12,517 nt of DNA from an uncultured Roseateles sp. (GTDB lineage Bacteria; Pseudomonadota; Gammaproteobacteria; Burkholderiales; Burkholderiaceae). This document shows, one piece after another, positions 1-7,081 of the stretch; positions within the stretch are counted from its first letter, which is position 1; each line of letters begins with the position of its first letter. A model generated the notes under the pieces. It was not told the DNA's origin. It saw only the letters and a program-made list of their open reading frames with translations, and did no database searches. The position numbers and the translations under genes were made by a program. Where the stretch lies: assembly GCA_946480605.1 (NCBI GenBank), contig CAMLKW010000127.1, positions 1 to 12,517 on the forward strand. Direction: 5' to 3'.

Positions 1-1
1 C

Positions 2-349
2 CAGGCCGAGGCCTTCTCCGGCGCCGAGGTCAAGCACGGCCCGATGGCGCTGGTGCGCGACGGCTACCCGCTGCTGGTGTTTGCGCCGCGCGGCCCGGCC
101 CAGGCCGGCCTGATCGCCATCGCCGAGGAGATGAGCGCCCGCGGTGGCCGCGTGCTGCTGGCGGCGCCGCTGGGCACGCCCTGCGCGGCCGGTGTGCAGA
201 TGCTGCCGCTGGTCACCACCGGCAACGAGGACCTCGACCCCATCGCGCTGGTGCAGAGCTTCTATCCGATGGTCGAAGCCCTGGCGCGTGCGCGCGGCTT
301 CAACCCGGACGTCCCTCCCAACCTCGCCAAAGTCACCAAGACGCACTGA
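2..349 (+). CDS. nagB-II: SIS-domain glucosamine-6-phosphate deaminase (NagB-II type), C-terminal part
   Basis: This is the last 115 residues of a gene that begins upstream of the window. The fragment opens with QAEAFSGAEVKHGPMALV, which matches the conserved segment of the isomerase half of GlmS (AEAY..GELKHGPLAL) that carries the catalytic glutamate, here residue 9 of the fragment. It ends NPDVPPNLAKVTKTH, a tail I associate with single-polypeptide NagB-II deaminases rather than GlmS. NagB-II converts glucosamine-6-phosphate to fructose-6-phosphate and ammonia in the cytoplasm, the last step of GlcNAc catabolism. The stop codon is 2 nt before the GH3 gene, so the two are almost certainly co-transcribed. 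Position beside GH3 and GH18 genes supports a GlcNAc role. AgaS, a related SIS deaminase for galactosamine, is the main alternative. Identification of the family is firm; the exact substrate is inferred from context. Confidence 0.82.
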   Translation, partial: QAEAFSGAEVKHGPMALVRDGYPLLVFAPRGPAQAGLIAIAEEMSARGGRVLLAAPLGTPCAAGVQMLPLVTTGNEDLDPIALVQSFYPMVEALARARGFNPDVPPNLAKVTKTH

Positions 350-351
350 CC

Positions 352-1824
352 ATGAGCACCTTCGACCCCGGCCGCCTGGTGATGGTGGATATCCCCGGCA
401 AAGCCCTCGACGCCGAGACCGCCGCCTTCCTGCGCGCGCAGAAGATCCGCTCGGTCTGCCTGTTCCGCAAGAACATCGGCAGCGAGGACGAGGTGAGGGC
501 GCTGATGCGCGACCTCATCGAGGTGCTCGGCCCCGAGGCGTTGATCGGCATCGACCAGGAAGGCGGCGCCGTCGTGCGCGTGACCTTCCTGCCGCAGCCG
601 CCGTCGGCCATGGCGCTGGGCGCCAGCGGCGACGCGGACCGCGCCGAGGCCGTCGGCGCCGCGGTGGCGCGCGGCTTGAAGTCGCTGGGCATCAACTGGA
701 ACTTCGCGCCGGTGCTGGACGTCAACAACAACCCGGCCAACCCGGTCATCGGCGAGCGCAGCTTCTCCAACGATCCGGTCGAGGTCAGCCGCCTGGCCGC
801 TGCGTGGATGCGCGGCTCGCTGCGCGAGGGCGTGGCCTGCTGCGTGAAGCACTTCCCCGGCCATGGCGACACGCATGTGGACTCCCACCATGCGCTGCCC
901 ACGGTCGACAAGAGCCGCGCCGAGCTGAACGCGCTGGAGCTGGCACCGTTCAAGGCGCTGGCCGGCCAGGCTCCGGCCATGATGACGGCGCACATCGTCT
1001 ACCCGCAGATCGACCCGGATCGGCCGGCCACGCTGTCGCCGCAGCTGATAGCCGGCATCCTGCGCCAGGACTGGGGCTACGACGGCGTCGTCATTACCGA
1101 CGCGCTGATGATGAAGGCCGTGGCCGAACGCTTCGGCTATGCCAAGAGTGCCGTCATGGCCATCGCGGCCGGTGCCGACATGGTGCTGGCGCAGGGCTCG
1201 CTGGACGAGCAGCTGGTGGCCATCAACGCGCTGCGCGACGCCTTCGCCGATGGCCGCCTGACGCTGCAGCAGGGCGAGACGGCCAACCGTCGCCTGGACA
1301 CGCTGGCCGCCGCCTACCCGGCGCGGTTTGTCGACGATGCCGCAGCCCGCACGGCTGACCACGTGCTGATGGCCCAGGCCTGGGCCGCCGGCCTGACCGC
1401 GCTGCGCGGCGCCAAGCCGCCCGCGCTGAACACGCTCATCCGCGTCATCGTGCAGGGCGACGTGTCCACCGACATGGTTTCGGAGGCCGGGCCCACGGGC
1501 CGCCAAGCCGTCGCGCTGTTCGAGGCCTTCACCGATGCGCAGATCCAGATGGTCGACGACATCGCCCAGCTGGACTGGACCACGGTGCCCAAGGACGGCC
1601 GCGTCAACGTGCTGGTGTCCACGCGCCGTGCGCGCTACGGCCTGGCTGCCAGCGAATGGCGACCGGACCTGCACCTGTCGCTGTGGAACCCCTACCAGAC
1701 GCTGGACGTTGCCGGCCCGACCGTGCTGACCTGGGGCTTCGCGCCCGGAGCATTGGCCGGCCTGAAGGCCTGGCTGGAAGGCAAAACCCAAGCCACCGGC
1801 CGCGCGCCGCAAGGACTGCAATGA
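352..1824 (+). CDS. nagZ: Cytoplasmic GH3 beta-N-acetylhexosaminidase, NagZ type with extra C-terminal domain
   Basis: The 490-residue product hydrolyses terminal beta-linked GlcNAc from imported oligosaccharides. Visible GH3/NagZ motifs are IDQEGG (67-72), GERSF (134-138), KHFPGHGDT (166-174) followed by D177-S-H179, the Asp-His dyad that serves as general acid in this family, and VITDAL with D250 as the likely nucleophile. No signal peptide is present, so it should act in the cytoplasm. Gram-negative peptidoglycan-recycling NagZ is usually a single domain of about 340 residues. This protein has roughly 150 further residues (about 340-490) containing alpha/beta-like stretches, so it resembles the longer GH3 hexosaminidases. 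The ATG is 2 nt after the nagB-II stop with no strong Shine-Dalgarno, suggesting translational coupling. Its stop overlaps the MFS start (ATGA). Chitobiose/chitooligosaccharide is the likely substrate given the downstream chitinase; muropeptides are the alternative. Confidence 0.9.
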   Translation: MSTFDPGRLVMVDIPGKALDAETAAFLRAQKIRSVCLFRKNIGSEDEVRALMRDLIEVLGPEALIGIDQEGGAVVRVTFLPQPPSAMALGASGDADRAEAVGAAVARGLKSLGINWNFAPVLDVNNNPANPVIGERSFSNDPVEVSRLAAAWMRGSLREGVACCVKHFPGHGDTHVDSHHALPTVDKSRAELNALELAPFKALAGQAPAMMTAHIVYPQIDPDRPATLSPQLIAGILRQDWGYDGVVITDALMMKAVAERFGYAKSAVMAIAAGADMVLAQGSLDEQLVAINALRDAFADGRLTLQQGETANRRLDTLAAAYPARFVDDAAARTADHVLMAQAWAAGLTALRGAKPPALNTLIRVIVQGDVSTDMVSEAGPTGRQAVALFEAFTDAQIQMVDDIAQLDWTTVPKDGRVNVLVSTRRARYGLAASEWRPDLHLSLWNPYQTLDVAGPTVLTWGFAPGALAGLKAWLEGKTQATGRAPQGLQ

Positions 1825-3098
1825 GCCAAGAACGGACTCCGATGCGGTGGGTGCCCACCCTGTACTTCGTGCAGGGCATGCAGTTCTTCGTCGTCATGCT
1901 CATCGCGGGCCTGATGTTCAAGAACCTGGGCGTGGCCAATGACCAGATCGCGCGCTGGACGGCCGTGCTGGGCCTGGCCTGGGCCATCAAGCCGCTGTGG
2001 AGCCCGTTCCTGGAGCTGGCGCGCAGCAAGAAGCTGATCGTCGTCATCGCGCAGTACGTCGGCGCCGTGGGCCTGGGCCTGATGGCGCTGGCGCTGCAGC
2101 TGCCGCACTGGTTTGCGGCGGCCATCATCGTGCTGTTCCTGATCGCCTACGCGTCGGCCACGCACGACATCGCCTGCGACGGCCTCTACATGTCATCGCT
2201 GGACGAGAAGCGCCAGGCCGCCTACGCGGGCTGGCAGGGCGCGTTCTTCAACTGCGCGCGCTTCTTCATCACCGGCGTGGTGCTGAAGATCGCCGGCTCG
2301 CTGGAAACGAGCATGGGCGCGGCCAATGCGTGGTCCACGGTGTTCCTGATGCTGGCCGGCCTGGTGGCCGTGCTTGCGACCTACAACGCGCGCACGCTGC
2401 CCGGCACGCTGACCACCGAGCACAGCGACATGACGGCGACCGGCGTCGCGACGCTGCTGAAGGAGGTCGTCATCGCCTTCTTCCAGAAGCCCGGCATCTG
2501 GCGCGCGGTGCTGTTCATCGTCATGTTCCGCTTCGCCGAAGGCCAGGTGCAGACCATTGGCCCGCTGTTCCTGCTGGAAGCGCGCGACAAGGGCGGCCTG
2601 GGCCTGACGACCGGCCAGGTCGCCGACGTCTACGGCTGGGTGGGCACGGGCGCCTTCCTGGTGGGCTCGGTGCTGGGCGGCTGGGTCACCAGCAAGCTCA
2701 GCCTGAAGCGCGCGATGCCGCTGCTGGTGCTGGCCATGTGCGTGCCCAACGTGACCTTCTACTACCTCGCGTCCGCGCGGCCCGCCGACCTGCCGCACAT
2801 CGCCGCGGCCGTGGGCATCGAGATGTTCGGCTACGGCTTCGGCTTCGTCGGCATGATCCTGTACATCATGCAGGCCGTCGCGCCCGGCCGCTTCCAGACG
2901 GCCCACTACGCGCTGGGCTCGGGCGTCATGCAGCTGGGCTTCATCCTCAGCAAGTCCATCAGCGGCGACATCCAGCTGGCCATGGGCTACGAGAAGTTCT
3001 TCGCCTGGACCATCGCCTGCGGCGTGCCGGCCCTGCTGCTGCTGCTGTGGGTGCCCATGCCGCGCAAGAGCCAACCCACCGAGGCGGTGCCCGCATGA
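1821..3098 (+). CDS. AmpG-like MFS permease, probable amino-sugar oligosaccharide importer
   Basis: A 425-residue, strongly hydrophobic inner-membrane protein with about 12 predicted spans. Hallmarks of the AmpG/acetyl-CoA-transporter branch of the MFS are KPLWSPFLE (57-65) after the second span and SATHDIACDG (112-121), analogous to the ASQDI..D segment of AmpG. The ATG at 1821 was chosen because it overlaps the upstream stop (ATGA), has an AAGGA Shine-Dalgarno 5 nt upstream (1811-1815), and gives an N-terminus (MSQERTPMRWVPTLYFVQG) that leads directly into the first span; the frame stays open farther upstream but only as antisense-like coding shadow. Sitting between a cytoplasmic hexosaminidase and exported glycosidases, it most likely imports chitobiose, GlcNAc or related sugars. 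AmpG itself carries GlcNAc-anhydromuropeptides, so the substrate is inferred from neighbours. The start of the next gene overlaps its stop by 4 nt. Confidence 0.85.
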   Translation: MSQERTPMRWVPTLYFVQGMQFFVVMLIAGLMFKNLGVANDQIARWTAVLGLAWAIKPLWSPFLELARSKKLIVVIAQYVGAVGLGLMALALQLPHWFAAAIIVLFLIAYASATHDIACDGLYMSSLDEKRQAAYAGWQGAFFNCARFFITGVVLKIAGSLETSMGAANAWSTVFLMLAGLVAVLATYNARTLPGTLTTEHSDMTATGVATLLKEVVIAFFQKPGIWRAVLFIVMFRFAEGQVQTIGPLFLLEARDKGGLGLTTGQVADVYGWVGTGAFLVGSVLGGWVTSKLSLKRAMPLLVLAMCVPNVTFYYLASARPADLPHIAAAVGIEMFGYGFGFVGMILYIMQAVAPGRFQTAHYALGSGVMQLGFILSKSISGDIQLAMGYEKFFAWTIACGVPALLLLLWVPMPRKSQPTEAVPA

Positions 3099-3940
3099 AA
3101 TTCGCGCGGATGACCCTGCTGGCCGCCGTGGCGGCCCCCGCATTCGCCAACGGCGAGTTCTTCGACGACTTCTCGCAGGCCGACGTGGCCGCGCTGCGCG
3201 CCAGCGGCTGGGTGCTGCGCGAAGGCGGCGGCCACCCGGGTCTGCCGGGCACGCGCTTCGCGCCGGGCCAGTTCTCCGTCGCCGGCGGCCAGCTGAAGCT
3301 GCGCCTGGACACGGACGGCACCGTCGCTGGCACCGTGCAGCCGCAGCTGTGCGCGGCGCGCAAATTTTTGTGGGGCACCACCACCGCCCGCGTGCGGCTG
3401 CGCGACACGGGCTTCAAGGACACCATCGTGCAGGCCTTCTACCTGGCCGGCCCGCTGAAGCATGACTTCGACCCCGACTTCAGCGAGGTCGACTTCGAGT
3501 ACCTGCCGCACGGCGGCTGGGGTGCGCCGGACACGCGGCTGTACGGCGTGTCCTGGCAGACCGTGCGCGTTGACCCCTTCCTGCCGTTCAACAGCGCGGG
3601 CCAGCACAAGGGCTCGCACGACGGCTGGCACATCCTGACCGTGCAGGTCGAGGCCGGCCGCGTGCGCCACTACGCCAACGACAAGCTGCTCAACGAGGCA
3701 TCTGGCCGCAACGTGCCGGTGAAGCCGATGGCGATCAGCTTCAGCCACTGGCTGTCGGGCGGCGCCACGCCGGGCGCGCCGCGCTCGCATGAATTCGAGG
3801 TGGACTGGGTGCTGCATGCGCAGGGCCAGACCGTGACGCCCGCTGCCATGCAGGCGCGCGCCGCCGACCTGCAGCGCCAGGGCGTGGCCCGGCGCGACAC
3901 CGTGCCCGAGTCGGGCCTGACGAGCGAGTGCAACATATGA
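3095..3940 (+). CDS. Exported GH16-like (concanavalin A-fold) glycosidase/transglycosylase
   Basis: A 281-residue protein with a short signal peptide (MKFARMTLLAAVAAPAFA, cleavage near residue 18). The central SEVDFEYL (130-137) fits the GH16 active-site signature E-x-D-x-E, with E131 the expected nucleophile, D133 the helper and E135 the acid/base. Surrounding features of a beta-jellyroll are the FDDFS N-terminal strand, RVRLRDT (100-106) and HEFEVDWV (232-239). Only two cysteines remain in the mature protein (C86, C279) and could form a disulfide. GH16 enzymes normally act on beta-1,3/1,4-glucans, galactans or xyloglucan; some fungal Crh members join chitin to glucan. Its placement inside a chitin operon is therefore notable. 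The ATG overlaps the MFS stop (ATGA), with GAGG 10 nt upstream. The family call rests on the motif and fold pattern, so a non-catalytic lectin-like role is possible. Confidence 0.7.
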   Translation: MKFARMTLLAAVAAPAFANGEFFDDFSQADVAALRASGWVLREGGGHPGLPGTRFAPGQFSVAGGQLKLRLDTDGTVAGTVQPQLCAARKFLWGTTTARVRLRDTGFKDTIVQAFYLAGPLKHDFDPDFSEVDFEYLPHGGWGAPDTRLYGVSWQTVRVDPFLPFNSAGQHKGSHDGWHILTVQVEAGRVRHYANDKLLNEASGRNVPVKPMAISFSHWLSGGATPGAPRSHEFEVDWVLHAQGQTVTPAAMQARAADLQRQGVARRDTVPESGLTSECNI

Positions 3941-5076
3941 CCAAGCGCTTTCTTCTCGCTCTGGCCTTCGCGGCCTCGCTGGCCCAGGCGCAGACGAAGC
4001 CCGCGCCGGTCGTCGGCACCTACATCCTGGCCGAGCGCGGCGTCGGCGTCGTCGAGCAGCTCAAGCCCGGCCGCGTCTCGCACATCCTCTACGCCTTTCT
4101 GCTGATCTGCGGCGAAGGCCAGCGCTCGCAGGACGAGGCGGCCTGCAAGGGCCAGCCCAGGTTCGGCATCCAGCCGCATGCGGACCAGGAGATCTTCTCC
4201 GCCGCCTTCCAGCGCCTCAAATCACGAGACCCCAAGGTGCAGGTGCTGGCCTCGGTGGGCGGCTGGGGCGGGTCAGACCCCTTCTTCCACCTCGCGGCCA
4301 CGGCCGAGGGCCGCGCAGCCTTCATCAAGCATTCGATCGACTGGCTGCGTGCGCACCCCGGCTTCGACGGCCTGGACATCGATTGGGAGCACCCCGGCAA
4401 CAACGGTGCCGCCAACGGCGTGCAACTGGGCAGCCCGGCCGATGGCCAGCGCTTCGTCACGCTGATGCAGGAGTTGCGCGCGGGCCTGGACGCGCTGGGC
4501 CGCGAGACCGGCCGCCGCTACGCACTGACGGTGGCCATCAATACCACCAAGGAGCAACTGGTGCGCATGCCCATGGGCCCGGCTGCGAAGTCGCTGGACC
4601 TGGTGTTCATGATGACCTACGACTTCACCGGCCCGTGGACCAAGCACATCGGCAACCACACGGCGCTGCGCAGCAGCAAGCCCGGCGCCGAGAGCCTGGA
4701 GCTGTCGGTGGCCAACCTGAAGGCCGAGGGCGTGCCGGTCGAGAAGATGGTGGCCGGCGTCGCGATGTATGCGCGCGGCTTCGACGGCGTGAAGCCCGAC
4801 GGCAGCTATGCCAAGCCCTGGCCCAATGCCGATGGCTCGATCGCGTTCAAGGACGTGGCCGCGCTGCGCCAGCAGGGCCTGAAGCCAGTATTCGACAAGG
4901 CCTCGCAGTCCTGGGCCATGGTGGGCTCGGAGAAGTACGTCGGCTACGACGACCCGCGTGCGGTTCGTGCCAAGGTTGCGTTCGCGAAGCAGGCCGGCCT
5001 GGCCGGTGTGTTCGCGTGGGAGCTGAGCCAGGACAACGGCGAGATACTCGACGCGATGAACACCATGAGGCCGTGA
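3937..5076 (+). CDS. Exported GH18 chitinase
   Basis: A 379-residue secreted endo-acting chitinase of family GH18. The signal peptide is MTKRFLLALAFAASLAQA, cleaved around residue 18. The two family signatures are present: SVGGW (106-110, the SxGG strand) and the catalytic FDGLDIDWE (143-151; D144, D147, D149 and acid E151 of DxxDxDxE). MTYDF (226-230) supplies the Met-Tyr-Asp that holds the N-acetyl group, and GVFAWEL near the C-terminus carries the conserved substrate-stacking Trp. Two cysteines (C59, C70) in the first third could pair. No carbohydrate-binding or linker domain is seen, so it is a single-domain enzyme suited to soluble or short chitin chains. The ATG at 3937 overlaps the GH16 stop (ATGA); an in-frame ATG 9 nt upstream would add three residues and is less likely. 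GH18 products with retained GlcNAc would feed the permease and GH3 enzyme. Confidence 0.93.
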   Translation: MTKRFLLALAFAASLAQAQTKPAPVVGTYILAERGVGVVEQLKPGRVSHILYAFLLICGEGQRSQDEAACKGQPRFGIQPHADQEIFSAAFQRLKSRDPKVQVLASVGGWGGSDPFFHLAATAEGRAAFIKHSIDWLRAHPGFDGLDIDWEHPGNNGAANGVQLGSPADGQRFVTLMQELRAGLDALGRETGRRYALTVAINTTKEQLVRMPMGPAAKSLDLVFMMTYDFTGPWTKHIGNHTALRSSKPGAESLELSVANLKAEGVPVEKMVAGVAMYARGFDGVKPDGSYAKPWPNADGSIAFKDVAALRQQGLKPVFDKASQSWAMVGSEKYVGYDDPRAVRAKVAFAKQAGLAGVFAWELSQDNGEILDAMNTMRP

Positions 5077-5103
5077 GCGCTGTGGTGGCGCGTGGCAGGG
5101 GAT

Positions 5104-5107
5104 GGAG
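5104..5107 (+). promoter_or_regulatory. Ribosome binding site that decides the start of the first cupin gene
   Basis: GGAG lies 6 nt before the ATG at 5114. The alternative in-frame ATG at 5102 would have AGGGG (5097-5101) directly abutting it, too close to work, so 5114 is preferred. Confidence 0.55.
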
Positions 5108-5113
5108 TCGACC

Positions 5114-6070
5114 ATGAGGCCGGTTGAGGTCTGGCAGGTCGCCGATGAGGTGCCGCTGAAGGTGCGTCTGCAGCAGCGTGCCGCCCCCGTGCTGCTGAAG
5201 GGCCTGCTGGCCCACTGGCCCGCCGTGCAGGCCGGGCGGGGTGCGCCACTGGCCGTCTGCGACTACCTGCGCCGCTTCGACCGGGGGGTGGAGGTCTTCG
5301 CCACCAAGACCCGTGCGGCGGCCCGCGGCGTGATGGGGTACAACGACGACCTCACCGATTTCGCCTTCGTCAAGGCGCGCATGACACTGGCCGAGTTCGT
5401 GGCGAACCTCGCTGCCTACCTGCCCGCCGCGGAGGCCCCCGCCATCGCCGCGCAATGCGCCAAGGTCGGCGAGGTCATCCCCGGATTCCTGGATGAGAAC
5501 CGGTTGCAGACCCTGCCGGGCGTGGCGCCCAACTTCTGGCTGGGCAATGCGCTGACGGTGCCGGTGCATCACGACCACCCGTACAACCTGGCCTGCGTGG
5601 TGGCGGGCCGGCGCCGCTTCACGCTGTTCGCGCCGGAGCAGGTGGGCAACCTCTACATCGGGCCGCTGGAGCACACGCCGTCGGGGGCGCCGATTTCGGT
5701 CGTGCATCCCAAGGCGCCGGACTACGAGCGCTATCCGCGCTACCGCGACGCGCTGGCGTCGGCGGTCGTTGCCGAGATGGAGCCGGGCGACGCCCTCTTC
5801 ATCCCGCCGCTGTGGTTCCATCAGGTCGAGGCGCTGGAGAAGGTCAACCTGCTCGTCAACTACTGGTGGCCCGTCGCGGTCCAGGCGGACTTGCCCAGCC
5901 CCGCGAGCGCGTTGATGCAGACCCTGCAGGTGCTGAATGCGTTGCCGCCGGCACAGCGCGAGGCCTGGGCGGCGATGTTCGAGCACTATGCCGTGCAGCG
6001 CGACCGCGATCCAGCCGCCCACATCCCCGAGGCCTGGCGAGGCGTGCTGGCACGGCGCGGGAACGCGTGA
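5114..6070 (+). CDS. Cupin_8/JmjC-like Fe(II)/2-oxoglutarate oxygenase-type protein, copy 1
   Basis: A 318-residue cytoplasmic protein with no signal peptide or membrane span. It has the layout of the cupin_8 group related to the HIF asparaginyl hydroxylase FIH: an N-terminal PVLLKGLLAHWP segment (25-36, matching the 'P.v..g....WP' start of these proteins), FWLGNALTVPVHHDH (141-155) bearing H152-x-D154, then AGRRRFTLFAP (164-174), and IPPLWFHQVEAL (230-241) with H236. H152, D154 and H236 form a complete 2-His-1-carboxylate metal site, so oxygenase activity is plausible. The reaction and substrate are unknown. It starts 37 nt after the chitinase, a looser junction than those upstream but still without a visible terminator, so it is probably in the same operon. 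Cupin-like genes are known companions of TonB receptors and tryptophan halogenases in carbohydrate loci. The next gene is a diverged tandem copy. Confidence 0.85.
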   Translation: MRPVEVWQVADEVPLKVRLQQRAAPVLLKGLLAHWPAVQAGRGAPLAVCDYLRRFDRGVEVFATKTRAAARGVMGYNDDLTDFAFVKARMTLAEFVANLAAYLPAAEAPAIAAQCAKVGEVIPGFLDENRLQTLPGVAPNFWLGNALTVPVHHDHPYNLACVVAGRRRFTLFAPEQVGNLYIGPLEHTPSGAPISVVHPKAPDYERYPRYRDALASAVVAEMEPGDALFIPPLWFHQVEALEKVNLLVNYWWPVAVQADLPSPASALMQTLQVLNALPPAQREAWAAMFEHYAVQRDRDPAAHIPEAWRGVLARRGNA

Positions 6071-7080
6071 TGCGGGCGATCAAGGAACTGCATGGCGTCA
6101 CGCGCCAGCGCTTCGAGAACGAACTGCTGGCGGGCTACGAGCCGGTCGTGCTGCGCGGCGCGGCAGCGCACTGGCCGCTGGTGCAGCAAGGCCGTGCGGG
6201 CCTGCAGCCCTGTCTGGAGTACCTGATGGGCTTTGATGGTGGCAAGCCGGTCGACGCCATCCTCGCCAAGCCGGAGCCCGCGCGGGCCTTCGGCTACAAG
6301 CCGGATCTCGCCGGTTTCAACTTCGCCCACGACAAGCGGCCCTACGCGGCGCTGTTCGAGCAGCTCTGGCGCTACAGCCACTTTCCCGACCCCCCGGCGC
6401 TGGCCGCGCAGAGCGCCTTGGTGGCCGACGCGCTGCCGGGCCTGGAGCGGGCGAACCCGCTGCCGCTGCTGGACGCAGCGGTGCAGCCGCGCATCTGGAT
6501 CGGCAACCGGGCCACGGTGCCGGCGCACTTCGACGATTCGCACAACATCGCCTGCGTGGCCGCCGGCAGGCGGCGTTTCACGCTGCTGCCGCCGGCCTGC
6601 GCGCCGCTGCTCTATCTGGGGCCGCCGGACTACGCGCCGACGCCGGCGCCGATGTCTGTCGTGCCCGACCTGCATCGAGCCGATCCGGCGCAGTTCCCGC
6701 TGGTGGGCGAGGCGCTACAGCAGGCGGTGGTGGCCGAGCTGGAGCCTGGCGATGCGATCTACATCCCGCCACTGTGGTTCCATCAGGTCGAGGCCCTGGC
6801 GCCGCATCTCAACATCCTGATGAACTATTGGTGGCGCCCCGAGGCCGGGCCCGGCCGGGCGGACGATCTGCACATGGCCGCGATGCACCTGGCCATGCTG
6901 GCGCTGCGTCATTTGCCCGACGCGGAGCGCGAAGGCTGGCGGGCGCTGTTCGGGCACTACGTGTTCGGTGCGCGCGGCGAGGCGCTCCGCCACATCCCCG
7001 AAGGCCAGCGCCACCTGTTCGGTGAACTGGACGCCGCGGCCGATGCCGCCATTCGGCGGGATCTGCGGGCCCGGCTTTGA
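6070..7080 (+). CDS. Cupin_8/JmjC-like Fe(II)/2-oxoglutarate oxygenase-type protein, copy 2
   Basis: A 336-residue paralogue of the preceding protein. It repeats the same order: PVVLRGAAAHWP (25-36), RIWIGNRATVPAHFD (141-155) with H153 and D155 as metal ligands, AGRRRFTLLPP (165-175), and IPPLWFHQVEAL (232-243) with H238. HFDDSHN follows FIH's HxDxxxN pattern closely. The middle and C-terminal parts differ more than the core, so the two copies may act on different substrates or form a heterodimer; FIH-type proteins are commonly dimers. The ATG at 6070 shares one base with the upstream stop (TGATG); a GTG at 6067 in frame is an alternative start. The stop lies one base from the halogenase stop on the other strand, with no terminator between them. 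Metal site intact; biochemical role unknown. Confidence 0.85.
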   Translation: MRAIKELHGVTRQRFENELLAGYEPVVLRGAAAHWPLVQQGRAGLQPCLEYLMGFDGGKPVDAILAKPEPARAFGYKPDLAGFNFAHDKRPYAALFEQLWRYSHFPDPPALAAQSALVADALPGLERANPLPLLDAAVQPRIWIGNRATVPAHFDDSHNIACVAAGRRRFTLLPPACAPLLYLGPPDYAPTPAPMSVVPDLHRADPAQFPLVGEALQQAVVAELEPGDAIYIPPLWFHQVEALAPHLNILMNYWWRPEAGPGRADDLHMAAMHLAMLALRHLPDAEREGWRALFGHYVFGARGEALRHIPEGQRHLFGELDAAADAAIRRDLRARL

Positions 7081-7081
7081 C

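Noticed and set aside
1656..1820. Upstream extension of the MFS reading frame by 55 codons
   Set aside because: It overlaps the GH3 coding sequence in another frame, encodes a Pro/Arg-rich stretch, and the ATG at 1821 has a good ribosome binding site and the expected permease N-terminus.
262..1821. A 519-residue minus-strand open frame over the GH3 gene
   Set aside because: Antisense shadow with Arg/Gly/His-rich composition; the plus-strand frame has every GH3 catalytic motif.
3033..3047. Five CTG units in a row near the end of the MFS gene
   Set aside because: They encode a leucine run in the last transmembrane span and are expected from leucine codon bias; too short to call a phase-variable repeat.
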